From NCBI GenBank assembly GCA_035495815.1, contig DATJFH010000044.1, positions 1 to 5,786 on the forward strand: DNA of 5,786 nucleotides, in the 5' to 3' direction. The notes beneath the pieces were generated by a model. The model did no database searches and was not told the origin of the DNA. It saw nothing but the letters and a program-made list of their open reading frames with translations. This document shows, in pieces, positions 1-5,786 of the stretch (positions are counted from its first letter, which is position 1; the number at the start of each line of letters is the position of its first letter). Both the position numbers and the translations under genes were made by a program. Source of the DNA: DATJFH01 sp035495815 (GTDB lineage: Bacteria > Acidobacteriota > Terriglobia > Bryobacterales > Bryobacteraceae).

Positions 1-142
1 ATTCAACACGCTCTACATCCGGGCGGCCGGCCGGCAACGCCCGGGCCGAAGCCCGGAGGATCAGTCACCCCGGGCGGGCATCTCCGTTGACGCGCCGGTA
101 CCTAAAGATCCGCCGAAATTCAACCGATGGATAATCTGGGCT
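1..142. other. Upstream stretch without a confirmed gene
   Basis: No complete gene is supported here. The reading frame of the following kinase-like gene is open without a stop back to base 2, but contains no ATG, GTG or TTG codon before base 143. Its first ~20 codons have a strongly GC-rich third position, as real genes here do, so it may be the tail of a longer coding region or simple chance in GC-rich DNA. Bases 41-56 form a perfect 6-bp hairpin (CCGGGC, loop CGAA, GCCCGG) with no T-run after it, so it is not a normal intrinsic terminator. A GGAGG at 55-59 has no start codon at a useful distance. Confidence 0.4.
130..135 (+). promoter_or_regulatory. Possible -10 element for a leaderless transcript
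   Basis: GATAAT matches the bacterial -10 consensus TATAAT at five of six positions and lies 7 bases before the ATG at 143. With usual spacing, transcription would start at or next to that ATG, giving a leaderless mRNA. This fits the lack of a Shine-Dalgarno sequence before this gene. No good -35 box lies 16-18 bases upstream; the TTGACG at 87-92 is too far away. A chance match is quite possible. Confidence 0.25.
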
Positions 143-1123
143 ATGAGCTTTGAAGTAGGACAGATAGCGGGCGGCTACGAGTTTGTGGATGTGCAGGATC
201 ACGCCCGCATCGGTCGCGGATATAAAGTTCGAAACGTGCTCGCCGAACGGATGGAAGTCCTGCGCGTGCTCCCCAAGGAGCCTCGTCTCGGCCGCGAAGA
301 AGTGGACCGCTTCCTGCGTGAGATCAAGGTTCACGCCCGCCTCTCGCACCCCAACATCGTCTCGTTCTACAACGCCACCGAGATCGACACCGAGCTGGTC
401 ATGACCTCGGAGTTTTTCGAGGGCGTCACCCTCGAGCAGCGGCTGTCGAAGGGCCGCATGCCGCTCCATGAGACGATCGTCTGTATGTCACAAGTGCTCT
501 CGGCGCTGCATTACGCGCATGAGCTCGGCGTCATCCATCGTGAAGTCTCGCCGGCCAACATCTTGCTCGGCTGGGACGGCACCGTGAAATTGACCGGGTT
601 CGGAATGGCGAAATCGACCTCCGATCCCGAGCTCACCCAGGTCGGCACGGTGATGGGGTGGCTCGAGTACATGTCGCCCGAGCAGGTTCATGGCTCCCTC
701 AAGCCCGATGCCCGGACCGATATCTATTCCGCCGGCGCCGTGTTGTACGAGATGGTGTCCGGCCGCGTGCCGTTTGCCAAGAGCAACCAGTTCGACCTGA
801 TGATGGCCCACGTGAACGAGTGCCCCGAGCCTCCGCCCGGAGCGGATCCGGCCGTTGCCCGCATCATCCTGACCGCCCTGTCCAAGGATCCGTCGGAACG
901 GTATCAAACCGCCAGGCAGTTCCGCGACGCCCTCGAAAGCCTGTCTGCCATTCCACAAGTCGAGGAAAAGGAGCCGGCGCCGGAAGCCGTCCCGGATACT
1001 GATGTTCCGCCCGCCGTCCAGCCCGAGGTTTGGGGAACTCGAAAGCTGGCGCTCACCGGCCTGTTGACGTTCGTGGTGATGCTGGCCATCCTTTTGTTAT
1101 TTCTCAAGATCGCCAAACTCTGA
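143..1123 (+). CDS. Membrane-anchored Ser/Thr kinase-like protein, probable pseudokinase
   Basis: The 326-residue protein has the order of a bacterial Hanks-type kinase domain (about residues 12-268), then a Pro/Glu-rich linker (about 271-296) and one membrane helix near the C-terminus (about 302-321). The kinase domain would face the cytoplasm. Fold landmarks are present: the helix-C Glu (E60, REIKVHARLSHPNIV), N139 of the catalytic loop, the SPE version of APE (178-180), D193 (DIYSAG) and R253 (ERYQTA). Active-site residues are altered. The glycine loop keeps only its last Gly (G24), the VAIK Lys is R41, HRD is HRE (132-134), DFG is GFG (152-154), and the P+1-loop Thr of the usual GTPEYMSPE is W173. 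Loss of the ATP-anchoring Lys and the metal-binding Asp predicts little or no phosphotransfer, so a scaffold or sensor role is more likely. This is inference. The start gives a natural N-terminus (MSFEVGQ) and is the only ATG, GTG or TTG in the open frame upstream of the domain. No clear ribosome binding site precedes it. Frame and fold are certain; inactivity is likely but unproven. Confidence 0.93.
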   Translation: MSFEVGQIAGGYEFVDVQDHARIGRGYKVRNVLAERMEVLRVLPKEPRLGREEVDRFLREIKVHARLSHPNIVSFYNATEIDTELVMTSEFFEGVTLEQRLSKGRMPLHETIVCMSQVLSALHYAHELGVIHREVSPANILLGWDGTVKLTGFGMAKSTSDPELTQVGTVMGWLEYMSPEQVHGSLKPDARTDIYSAGAVLYEMVSGRVPFAKSNQFDLMMAHVNECPEPPPGADPAVARIILTALSKDPSERYQTARQFRDALESLSAIPQVEEKEPAPEAVPDTDVPPAVQPEVWGTRKLALTGLLTFVVMLAILLLFLKIAKL

Positions 1124-1204
1124 GCTTCGGCTTGATGCGAAGTTCACACAATCTTGCAACGGATTCGCACATAAGATCACGTTAGGTTAAGTGGAGGAAA
1201 CGGT
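1124..1204 (+). promoter_or_regulatory. Intergenic leader with ribosome binding site
   Basis: This 81-base gap separates the kinase-like gene from the exported-protein gene. GGAGG at 1193-1197 with a 7-base spacer to the ATG at 1205 is a good Shine-Dalgarno site and fixes that start. TAAGAT at 1172-1177 resembles a -10 box, but no good -35 box is correctly spaced, so a separate promoter is only possible. A weak hairpin (CTTCG 1125-1129 with CGAAG 1138-1142, 8-base loop) follows the previous stop; without a T-run it is not a convincing terminator. The two genes may share a transcript. Confidence 0.45.
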
Positions 1205-2080
1205 ATGGGTCATGTTCGGCTGGTTTGCTTGTCCGTTGCTGCCTGCGGCGCTTTGTTCGCGCAGGAAACGGTTACCTCGGTGATTGCCAACGTCGGCTTG
1301 GGTCGGTTAAATCTGAAGGTTACCGCGGGTCCCCTGACGATCGATACCACCACCGACGCCTTTTCGGGTTCGTTCGTCAAGTCTGTGGTCACGGTCACCC
1401 CCCAGAATCCGCCCGAATCGACAACCATCGGCCCCTGCATCGTGCTCAAATTGGGTCCGGCCGGAACCCCTCCCAGCATCACCAGCAATTTCCTCGACGC
1501 CGGCCCTGTCATGAACATCACGGGTCCCAAAGGCAGCAAGCAGGCGCCCCAAATGCGGTCGATTTACTCGGCCGACCTGGGCGGCGGACCTTCCTTCGGT
1601 TTCGGAGCCGCTCCACCACCCCTGTACCTCGACCCCGGAACCTACACCATCGATAACGGCGGCGGCGGCGCCGACGTGCCGGCTTTTTCCGAGTCCATCA
1701 CCCTTCCGGAGACCTTCGTGTGGACCAATGCCGACGCCAACCTGTCCATCGACCGGTCCGCTCCCGTCGATGTCACCTGGACCGGCGGCGACCCGGAATC
1801 CAAAGTCCTCATCGGCGGCGCCGTGATCGTCAGCAACCCCACGACCTTTCAGTTCGAGAGCGGCGTGAGCTTCGCCTGCACGGAGGTGGCCGCCGCGGGA
1901 CATTTCACCATCCCTTCCGAAGTGCTCTCCCTGCTGCCGGCGAGCTCCAGCGTGAACGGTGTTTCCAACGGCAGCATGTCGCTGATAAACGGTGTTCAGA
2001 AGACCTTCGAGCTGGCCGGCTTCACCGCCGCGAACCTGGTCTTCAATTCCACAACCACGCGGAACGTCCAGTATAAGTAG
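1205..2080 (+). CDS. Exported protein of unknown function, acidobacterial type
   Basis: The 291-residue protein begins with an export signal (MGHVRLVCLSVAACGALFAQ). Signal peptidase I could cut near ALFAQ (about 19-20). V-A-A-C at 11-14 also fits a lipobox, so a lipoprotein is the alternative. The mature part is rich in Thr, Ser, Gly and Val, as in an all-beta extracellular protein. Recognisable stretches are DPGTYTID followed by NGGGGADV (143-158), FVWTN (171-175), VDVTWTGGDP (188-197) and SFACTEVAAAGHFTIP (222-237). From memory, similar TYTxxNGGGGADV ... TWTGGDP proteins recur in Solibacter-like genomes without known function, sometimes next to repetitive adhesin-like domains. Only two cysteines (C78, C225) remain if the signal is cut after residue 20; they could pair as a disulfide. 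No catalytic motif is visible. The start is supported by GGAGG at good spacing. It lies downstream of the pseudokinase gene on the same strand, but a functional link is not shown. Confidence 0.9.
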   Translation: MGHVRLVCLSVAACGALFAQETVTSVIANVGLGRLNLKVTAGPLTIDTTTDAFSGSFVKSVVTVTPQNPPESTTIGPCIVLKLGPAGTPPSITSNFLDAGPVMNITGPKGSKQAPQMRSIYSADLGGGPSFGFGAAPPPLYLDPGTYTIDNGGGGADVPAFSESITLPETFVWTNADANLSIDRSAPVDVTWTGGDPESKVLIGGAVIVSNPTTFQFESGVSFACTEVAAAGHFTIPSEVLSLLPASSSVNGVSNGSMSLINGVQKTFELAGFTAANLVFNSTTTRNVQYK

Positions 2081-2099
2081 CTTTTGAAAGCAGCCGCCC
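2081..2099. other. 19-base gap between convergent genes
   Basis: The stop of the plus-strand exported-protein gene and the stop of the minus-strand operon are only 19 bases apart. The gap holds a short inverted repeat, GCTTT/AAAGC with a TG centre (2080-2091), too short and tight to be a confident terminator. Transcripts from the two sides probably overlap at their 3' ends, or termination depends on a factor such as Rho. Confidence 0.5.
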
Positions 2100-3194
2100 C
2101 TACTTCACCGGCTGTTCCTTCAACTCGCCTTCGGGAAGCGGCTCGGGAGTATCGAACTTGATGCTCGTATCCGCGCCGAACTTGCGGTACATCCGGAATT
2201 CGATATCGTTCTTCACCTGGAATCGATTGTCCCCGCTCGACCGCAGCTCCGCCTGCAGCGGCAGCACGTAATCGGTATCCCCGATGCGCGCCGGCCCGTA
2301 ATCGAGTGACAGGCTCACGCTGCGAATCGGAAAGCCGGGCGGCAGATTCTCCGCCTCGAGCGTGATCTTCATTACCTTCAGGCTCTCCTTGTCCACGTAA
2401 ACCAGCCCCCGATATCCGGGGATCATGCTCTGTGCCCCCTCCTCGGACGCCGGGTTGACGTAGTGCGTAATCCGGTAAGTGGAGTGCGCCTGCGGCACGT
2501 GGTAGTTGAAGACATAGGTAAGCCGCTTGCGCAGCGTCGTCCAGCGCTCCCAGCCGAATGTGGTCTCGGTGCGCGGATCGAAGATCTCTTTCAGAATGGA
2601 GCCGAACTCGCCGCTCGATGTGGCCGCCCCGCCCAGCTTTTCATGCGGAATATCGGTCAACCGATTGTTGACGGTTACCACTTTATATTCTTCATGCTGC
2701 TCGAAATAGCTCAAGCGCTCGAGGATCTCGTCCTGCTTCAGCCAGGACTCGCGGCCGCTCGGATCCACGTACCGCCGGGTCACCTGGGAGCAGATGAAGT
2801 CCGGCAGCCGCTTGACGTAATTCACCGCGTACTCGGTAGCCTCGCTCAGCACGTGCTTCTGTTCCGCCGCGCTGGGAGGCGGCATGGCGGGCTTCGGCGG
2901 CGGTGGCGCGGCGGGCGGCGGAGCGGCAGGCAAACCGGCCGATGCCTGGCGCAAATCGCCGAGCGCCTGCACCGTCTTCGGACCCAGACCCTCGCCCTGC
3001 AACTCCTCCACTGTCCGTGCGTCCAGCCGGTTCGTCAGCTTGATCTTCCTTACGTAATCGGCGACCTGCCGGTCATCCTGTTTGAGCTTGATCGAAGAGC
3101 GGAGAAAGGCGACCAGCTTATCCACCGGCATCGTCATCTGCGCCGGAGCCGCCAGGCAGGCGGTCAAAAGCAGGAGCATCACCCTGAAGCGCAT
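2100..3194 (-). CDS. Exported protein with Pro-rich linker and acidobacterial C-terminal domain
   Basis: With the ATG at 3194 the product is 364 residues. It has a signal sequence (MRFRVMLLLLTACLAAPAQ) with an APA site for signal peptidase I at 16-18; L-T-A-C at 10-13 could instead be a lipobox. Residues about 22-86 form a charged, helical small domain (LTNRLDARTVEELQG, GLGPKTVQALGDLR). A Pro/Ala linker follows (about 88-109). The C-terminal domain, about 112-350, contains YVKRLPDFICSQVTRRYVDP, FGWERWTTLR, YRGLVYVDKESLKVMKIT and DYVLPLQAE. This pattern resembles uncharacterised acidobacterial exported proteins; its alternating strands recall LolA-like outer-membrane lipoprotein carriers, but that likeness is only an impression. 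The start at 3194 is chosen because GGTGA (3207-3203) sits 8 bases before it. An ATG at 3209 in the same frame would add five residues. The gene overlaps or abuts the upstream YfhO gene's TGA (3205-3203), implying translational coupling. A role in the same envelope pathway is inference. Confidence 0.88.
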   Translation of the reverse strand: MRFRVMLLLLTACLAAPAQMTMPVDKLVAFLRSSIKLKQDDRQVADYVRKIKLTNRLDARTVEELQGEGLGPKTVQALGDLRQASAGLPAAPPPAAPPPPKPAMPPPSAAEQKHVLSEATEYAVNYVKRLPDFICSQVTRRYVDPSGRESWLKQDEILERLSYFEQHEEYKVVTVNNRLTDIPHEKLGGAATSSGEFGSILKEIFDPRTETTFGWERWTTLRKRLTYVFNYHVPQAHSTYRITHYVNPASEEGAQSMIPGYRGLVYVDKESLKVMKITLEAENLPPGFPIRSVSLSLDYGPARIGDTDYVLPLQAELRSSGDNRFQVKNDIEFRMYRKFGADTSIKFDTPEPLPEGELKEQPVK

Positions 3195-3202
3195 AAAACC
3201 TG

Positions 3203-3207
3203 TCACC
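3203..3207 (-). promoter_or_regulatory. Ribosome binding site inside the upstream stop region
   Basis: On the minus strand GGTGA (3207-3203) complements part of the 16S anti-Shine-Dalgarno sequence and lies 8 bases before the ATG at 3194. It overlaps the TGA stop of the YfhO gene (3205-3203). A ribosome finishing YfhO would therefore end on the start signal of the next gene. The ATG at 3209, which lacks a Shine-Dalgarno site, is the less favoured start. Confidence 0.45.
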
Positions 3208-5386
3208 ATTTTAGCGCAGCCAGCAGGCAGGTCCCCAGCAGACCGAGCGCCGTCAGAACCGCCCCCTGATAAACCGATTTGGGCCGGTAGCGTAATTCGA
3301 TGCGATGCCGGCCCGCTTCCGCCACCACTCCACGCAGGAAGCCGTACGCCTCGTAAACTGCGGCCGGCTTCCCATCCACGCTGGCCTCCCAGCCGGGGAA
3401 AAAAGTATCCGAGTCGATCACCATCCCCCGGCAGCTCAAATTGGCTTCGATCACGATGCGGTTCGAGAGATGCGTACGCAGGGTGGCTGTTTCCGGTTGC
3501 GCGCATTTCTCCAGGTTCGGAGCCTGTCCTTTCAGAAACGTCTGCCGCCTCGGATCGAAGGCAGCGGAGTCGAGCAGCCGCCCGACTTGGTCGTTACCCG
3601 TGATGGAGACCGCCTCGTGCACGATCCAGGTCCGCGGGTATGCCCCGGGATTCCGGTACACCTTCAGACCGCTCCTTCCGCTGAAGACTTCCACCTGATC
3701 CGGCGCGTACGGCTTGCTTGCGATCAGGTAGTTGACCGCGAACATCCTGCGCGCCTTGGCCGTCCCCTGTACCCCGTTTACGTTTTCGGTGAGGGACGCC
3801 AGGTAACCGCCGAAATGCTCGATGCCGTACCAGTCCCCGAAATTGTAAGGAAGATCGTTCGATTCGATCTCCACCCGAACCGGCCCCGAGGCGGATTGGT
3901 CCTGGAGAAATCCTGCTATATCATAGTGTTCTGTGAGTTTCTTCAAGGGGGAGTTCGGATTGCCCGAGCGCGGGTAGCTGTAGGTGGTGACGTTCCCCAA
4001 CTCGAGCAGCATGACCACGCCGAGCAGCGCCCTCGCTGCCCCCGGTGAGAGGCTGTCCTTGCGCCAGGCGATCAGAATCGCAGCCAGAAGTAGCCCGCAC
4101 AACGCGACCATTCCGATGCGGTCATCGATGGCGGTCTTGGTCGCCAGGAACCCCCAGAAGACCGTCGCCACTACCGCGGACAGCGCTGCCAACCCACGCG
4201 CCGTCCACTTCGAGAAGGCAGTCTTGATAACTTCAGAACCGTCGATTCCATAGGCGATTAGGACGCATAAACCGAAGTGAAAAATGAAGCTTGCCATGGA
4301 GGGGCTGCGGGCCTTTTCCACCATCGGGACCACGGCATAGAGCACCCCGTGGAAAACGGAATTGTGGCCGAGCGAGAACAGCAGCCCGCCCAGCGCGATC
4401 GCACCGAATAGCCGGGCAGTGCGGTCCCTCCAGGCTCCCGCGATTCCGAACAGCCCCATGGTCAGCGCCACCAATCCCACGAACGGATCCGAATTGCGGA
4501 ACAACCCGGGGATGAAGGTTCCCAGAATCGATTCCGGATAGAAGCCGAACTGCTGGTGGACGGAATACGGTACTCGGTCCCGCCAGCCCACCGCATTCTC
4601 CGCCCCCACCCAGCGCAGGGACAGCCGTCCATACTCATAAGCCGGCAAGGTCTGGACCGCGCTGGTCAGCGCCAGGAACAGCCCGAAGATCAAAAGCAGC
4701 CGCAGCCTTTTCCGGTCCTGCAGCAGGTAGTAGATCCAAGCCCCCGCCATTGCCAGGGCGATATAGATCGGAATCTGGTGATGTCCGCTGAGGAAAGCGA
4801 TACCCAGCGCCGCCCCGGATAAGGCGGCGCTCGAAACCGGCCGCTCCCCGCGCATTGCCCGAAGGAAGAAGAGCAGGATCACCGGAGCCCAAACCGCCCC
4901 ATTCAACATCGCCGGCCAATTGTTTGTTCCCACGAAACCGCCCAACCCGAACGCCACGGCGGCGAGCAGCGCTGCGGGAGGACTTCTCCGCAGATCCCGG
5001 CACAGCCAGTAACAGAACAGCGCGCCTTGAAAATGGATCAGGACGAAATACCAGTGCAGGTAGGACTGCCGGATCCATCCGTTCCGCAGCGGCGCCAGAA
5101 ACAGCAGCCAGTTGAGAGGATAGACGGCGCCGGGCTGTGCCTGCCCGACGAGCGGCTGGCCGCCCCACAGGTACGGGTCCCACAGCGGGAAATGCCCCCG
5201 ATGCCACTCTCCGGCCTGGAACTGATACCACGGCAGAACCTGGTAAGCGTAGTCCGGAGCGTCGAGCCAGGTGTATTGATCGGAGAGCGCCAGCTTCCAG
5301 AAGCAGCAGATATAGATTGCCAGCAGAAGGGCAGGCCACTTGAATCTCGCGACGCCGCGGCTGATCTGGTCTTCAGCCGCGTGCAT
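3203..5386 (-). CDS. YfhO-family membrane protein (GT-C-type glycosyltransferase)
   Basis: This 727-residue protein has the YfhO (PF09586-like) layout. It has a first membrane helix (about 17-36), then an outer loop with WLDAPDYAYQVLPW (40-53) and PLWDPYLWGGQPLVG (67-81), both typical of the family. About a dozen further hydrophobic segments run to residue 466, followed by a soluble region (about 470-705) and a final membrane helix (about 707-725). Acidic residues D42/D45 in the first loop are candidates for the GT-C catalytic or metal-binding site. The C-terminal part FFPGWEASVDGKPA...YEAYGFLRGV...HRIELRYRP (662-702) is the usual YfhO ending. In Bacillus subtilis, YfhO is linked to glycosylation of lipoteichoic acid from an undecaprenyl-phosphate sugar; a diderm acidobacterium would need another acceptor, which is unknown here. 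The ATG at 5386 overlaps the upstream gene's 3' end by 14 bases and has no Shine-Dalgarno site, so coupled translation is likely. Family assignment is firm; activity and substrate are inferred. Confidence 0.92.
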   Translation of the reverse strand: MHAAEDQISRGVARFKWPALLLAIYICCFWKLALSDQYTWLDAPDYAYQVLPWYQFQAGEWHRGHFPLWDPYLWGGQPLVGQAQPGAVYPLNWLLFLAPLRNGWIRQSYLHWYFVLIHFQGALFCYWLCRDLRRSPPAALLAAVAFGLGGFVGTNNWPAMLNGAVWAPVILLFFLRAMRGERPVSSAALSGAALGIAFLSGHHQIPIYIALAMAGAWIYYLLQDRKRLRLLLIFGLFLALTSAVQTLPAYEYGRLSLRWVGAENAVGWRDRVPYSVHQQFGFYPESILGTFIPGLFRNSDPFVGLVALTMGLFGIAGAWRDRTARLFGAIALGGLLFSLGHNSVFHGVLYAVVPMVEKARSPSMASFIFHFGLCVLIAYGIDGSEVIKTAFSKWTARGLAALSAVVATVFWGFLATKTAIDDRIGMVALCGLLLAAILIAWRKDSLSPGAARALLGVVMLLELGNVTTYSYPRSGNPNSPLKKLTEHYDIAGFLQDQSASGPVRVEIESNDLPYNFGDWYGIEHFGGYLASLTENVNGVQGTAKARRMFAVNYLIASKPYAPDQVEVFSGRSGLKVYRNPGAYPRTWIVHEAVSITGNDQVGRLLDSAAFDPRRQTFLKGQAPNLEKCAQPETATLRTHLSNRIVIEANLSCRGMVIDSDTFFPGWEASVDGKPAAVYEAYGFLRGVVAEAGRHRIELRYRPKSVYQGAVLTALGLLGTCLLAALKW
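3269..3433 (-). repeat. Paralogous repeat, copy 2 (YfhO C-terminal domain)
   Basis: This stretch encodes residues 652-706 of the complete YfhO protein and aligns without gaps to 5442-5606 at a constant offset of 2173 bases. By eye, 45 of 55 encoded residues are identical. DNA identity is lower and includes exact short runs such as TACGCCTCGTAAAC (3345-3358). Weaker similarity continues on both sides, at least to about 3206 and 3595. It reflects gene duplication, not a mobile element. Confidence 0.8.
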
Positions 5387-5786
5387 ACCAGGTGAGCGCA
5401 GTGGCGCCGAGGAATCCGAGTAGAGTCAGAGCGGCTCCCCAGTACACCGACTTCGGACGATACCGCAGTTCGATGCGGTGAGGACCTGCGTCGGCGACGA
5501 CGCCGCGCAGGAATCCATACGCCTCGTAAACGGCAGCCGGGCGGCCGTCGACCGTCGCGACCCAACCGGGGAAGTAGGAGCCGGCCTCGATGACCATCCC
5601 GCGGCATTTCAGGTCGGCCTCGAGCAGCACCCGGTCCGGCTGGCGCTGAAGCACGGCCGGCGCCGTGGCATCCTGGCAGCTTTCGAGCGGAGGAGCGTCG
5701 CCGCGAAGGAAGGTCTGCCGCCTGGGATCGAAGTGGGCGTCGTCCAGAAGAGGCGCCATCTGGTCCGGACGCGAAACCGGGAGAGC
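5373..5786 (-). CDS. YfhO-family membrane protein, C-terminal part (start beyond window)
   Basis: The frame is open to the last base of the window, so the gene starts outside it. About 137 C-terminal residues are visible. An ATG at 5759 is internal rather than the true start, because the residues before it (ALPVSRPDQ) still align with the paralogue's AVSITGNDQ. The visible part holds FDPRRQTFLRG, CRGMVIEAGSYFPGW, VDGRPAAVYEAYGFLRGVV and HRIELRYRPKSVY, then a final membrane helix ending in WYARG. It is the C-terminal soluble domain and last helix of a YfhO protein and a tandem paralogue of the next gene, overlapping it by 14 bases. It is probably the earlier gene of the same operon. Whether the missing N-terminal membrane region is intact cannot be seen. 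Confidence 0.9.
   Translation of the reverse strand, partial: ALPVSRPDQMAPLLDDAHFDPRRQTFLRGDAPPLESCQDATAPAVLQRQPDRVLLEADLKCRGMVIEAGSYFPGWVATVDGRPAAVYEAYGFLRGVVADAGPHRIELRYRPKSVYWGAALTLLGFLGATALTWYARG
5442..5606 (-). repeat. Paralogous repeat, copy 1 (YfhO C-terminal domain)
   Basis: This is the counterpart of 3269-3433, lying in the partial upstream YfhO gene. Copies share the short run TACGCCTCGTAAAC (here 5518-5531) and TCTGCCGCCT (5714-5723 and 3541-3550) at the same offset. Differences are spread over the whole length and are mostly conservative (D/E, K/R, F/Y, S/T), which suggests an old duplication under selection rather than a recent copy or gene conversion. Confidence 0.8.

Noticed and set aside
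41..56. Perfect 6-bp GC hairpin as an intrinsic terminator of an upstream gene
   Set aside because: No T-run follows it and no upstream gene end is identified; GC-rich DNA forms such hairpins often.
127..150. Eight-codon open frame (ATG 127 to TGA 150) overlapping the kinase start
   Set aside because: It could be an upstream leader peptide, but there is no ribosome site and its length is easily due to chance.
65..469. Minus-strand open frame of 134 codons over the kinase N-terminus
   Set aside because: It lies antisense to a clear kinase-fold frame, has no recognisable domain, and long antisense frames are expected in GC-rich DNA.
1307..1903. Minus-strand open frame of 198 codons inside the exported-protein gene
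   Set aside because: The composition (Gly/Arg/Asp/His-rich) is typical of a shadow frame; the plus-strand frame has a signal peptide, a ribosome site and recognisable motifs.
2877..2935. GGC-rich run as a simple-sequence repeat or regulatory element
   Set aside because: It simply encodes the Pro/Ala linker of the minus-strand exported protein; the codons vary and there is no exact repeat unit.
2463..3269. Plus-strand open frame of 268 codons opposite the exported-protein gene
   Set aside because: Its Arg/Gln/His-rich product has no domain and lies antisense to a gene with a signal peptide and conserved motifs.
3195..3506. N-terminal extension of the exported protein to an ATG at 3506
   Set aside because: It would overlap about 300 bases of the YfhO C-terminal domain in another frame and bury the signal peptide inside the protein.

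Overview
The window is GC-rich and densely coding. It reads like a chromosomal segment of an Acidobacteriota bacterium, most likely of the Solibacter/Bryobacter type. This placement is inference from protein style: a Ser/Thr-kinase-like protein of the kind abundant in that group, a secreted protein with the TYTxxNGGGGADV / TWTGGDP pattern, a secreted protein with a Pro-rich linker and a YVDPSG...YVLPL domain, and YfhO-type membrane proteins. No tRNA, rRNA, insertion sequence, CRISPR array or origin is visible.

Left part, plus strand (1-2080). After 142 bases without a confirmed gene comes a 326-residue protein with a complete protein-kinase fold and one C-terminal membrane helix. Nearly every catalytic motif in it is changed: glycine loop, VAIK Lys, HRD Asp, DFG Asp and the P+1-loop Thr. 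It is best called a membrane-anchored pseudokinase. After an 81-base gap with a good ribosome binding site comes a 291-residue exported protein of unknown function.

Right part, minus strand (2100-5786). Three genes run leftward with overlapping ends and probably form one operon: the 3' part of a YfhO-family membrane protein (its start lies beyond the window), a complete 727-residue YfhO-family paralogue, and a 364-residue exported protein. The two YfhO proteins are tandem duplicates with very similar C-terminal domains. YfhO proteins are GT-C-fold membrane enzymes thought to transfer sugars from a polyprenyl-phosphate donor on the outer face of the cytoplasmic membrane. The operon may therefore add sugars to an envelope component, but neither substrate can be read from the sequence.

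The plus- and minus-strand groups converge with only 19 bases between stop codons and no convincing terminator. The main item of interest is the pseudokinase; the YfhO duplication comes second. I found no clear evidence of a wholly new multi-gene system.
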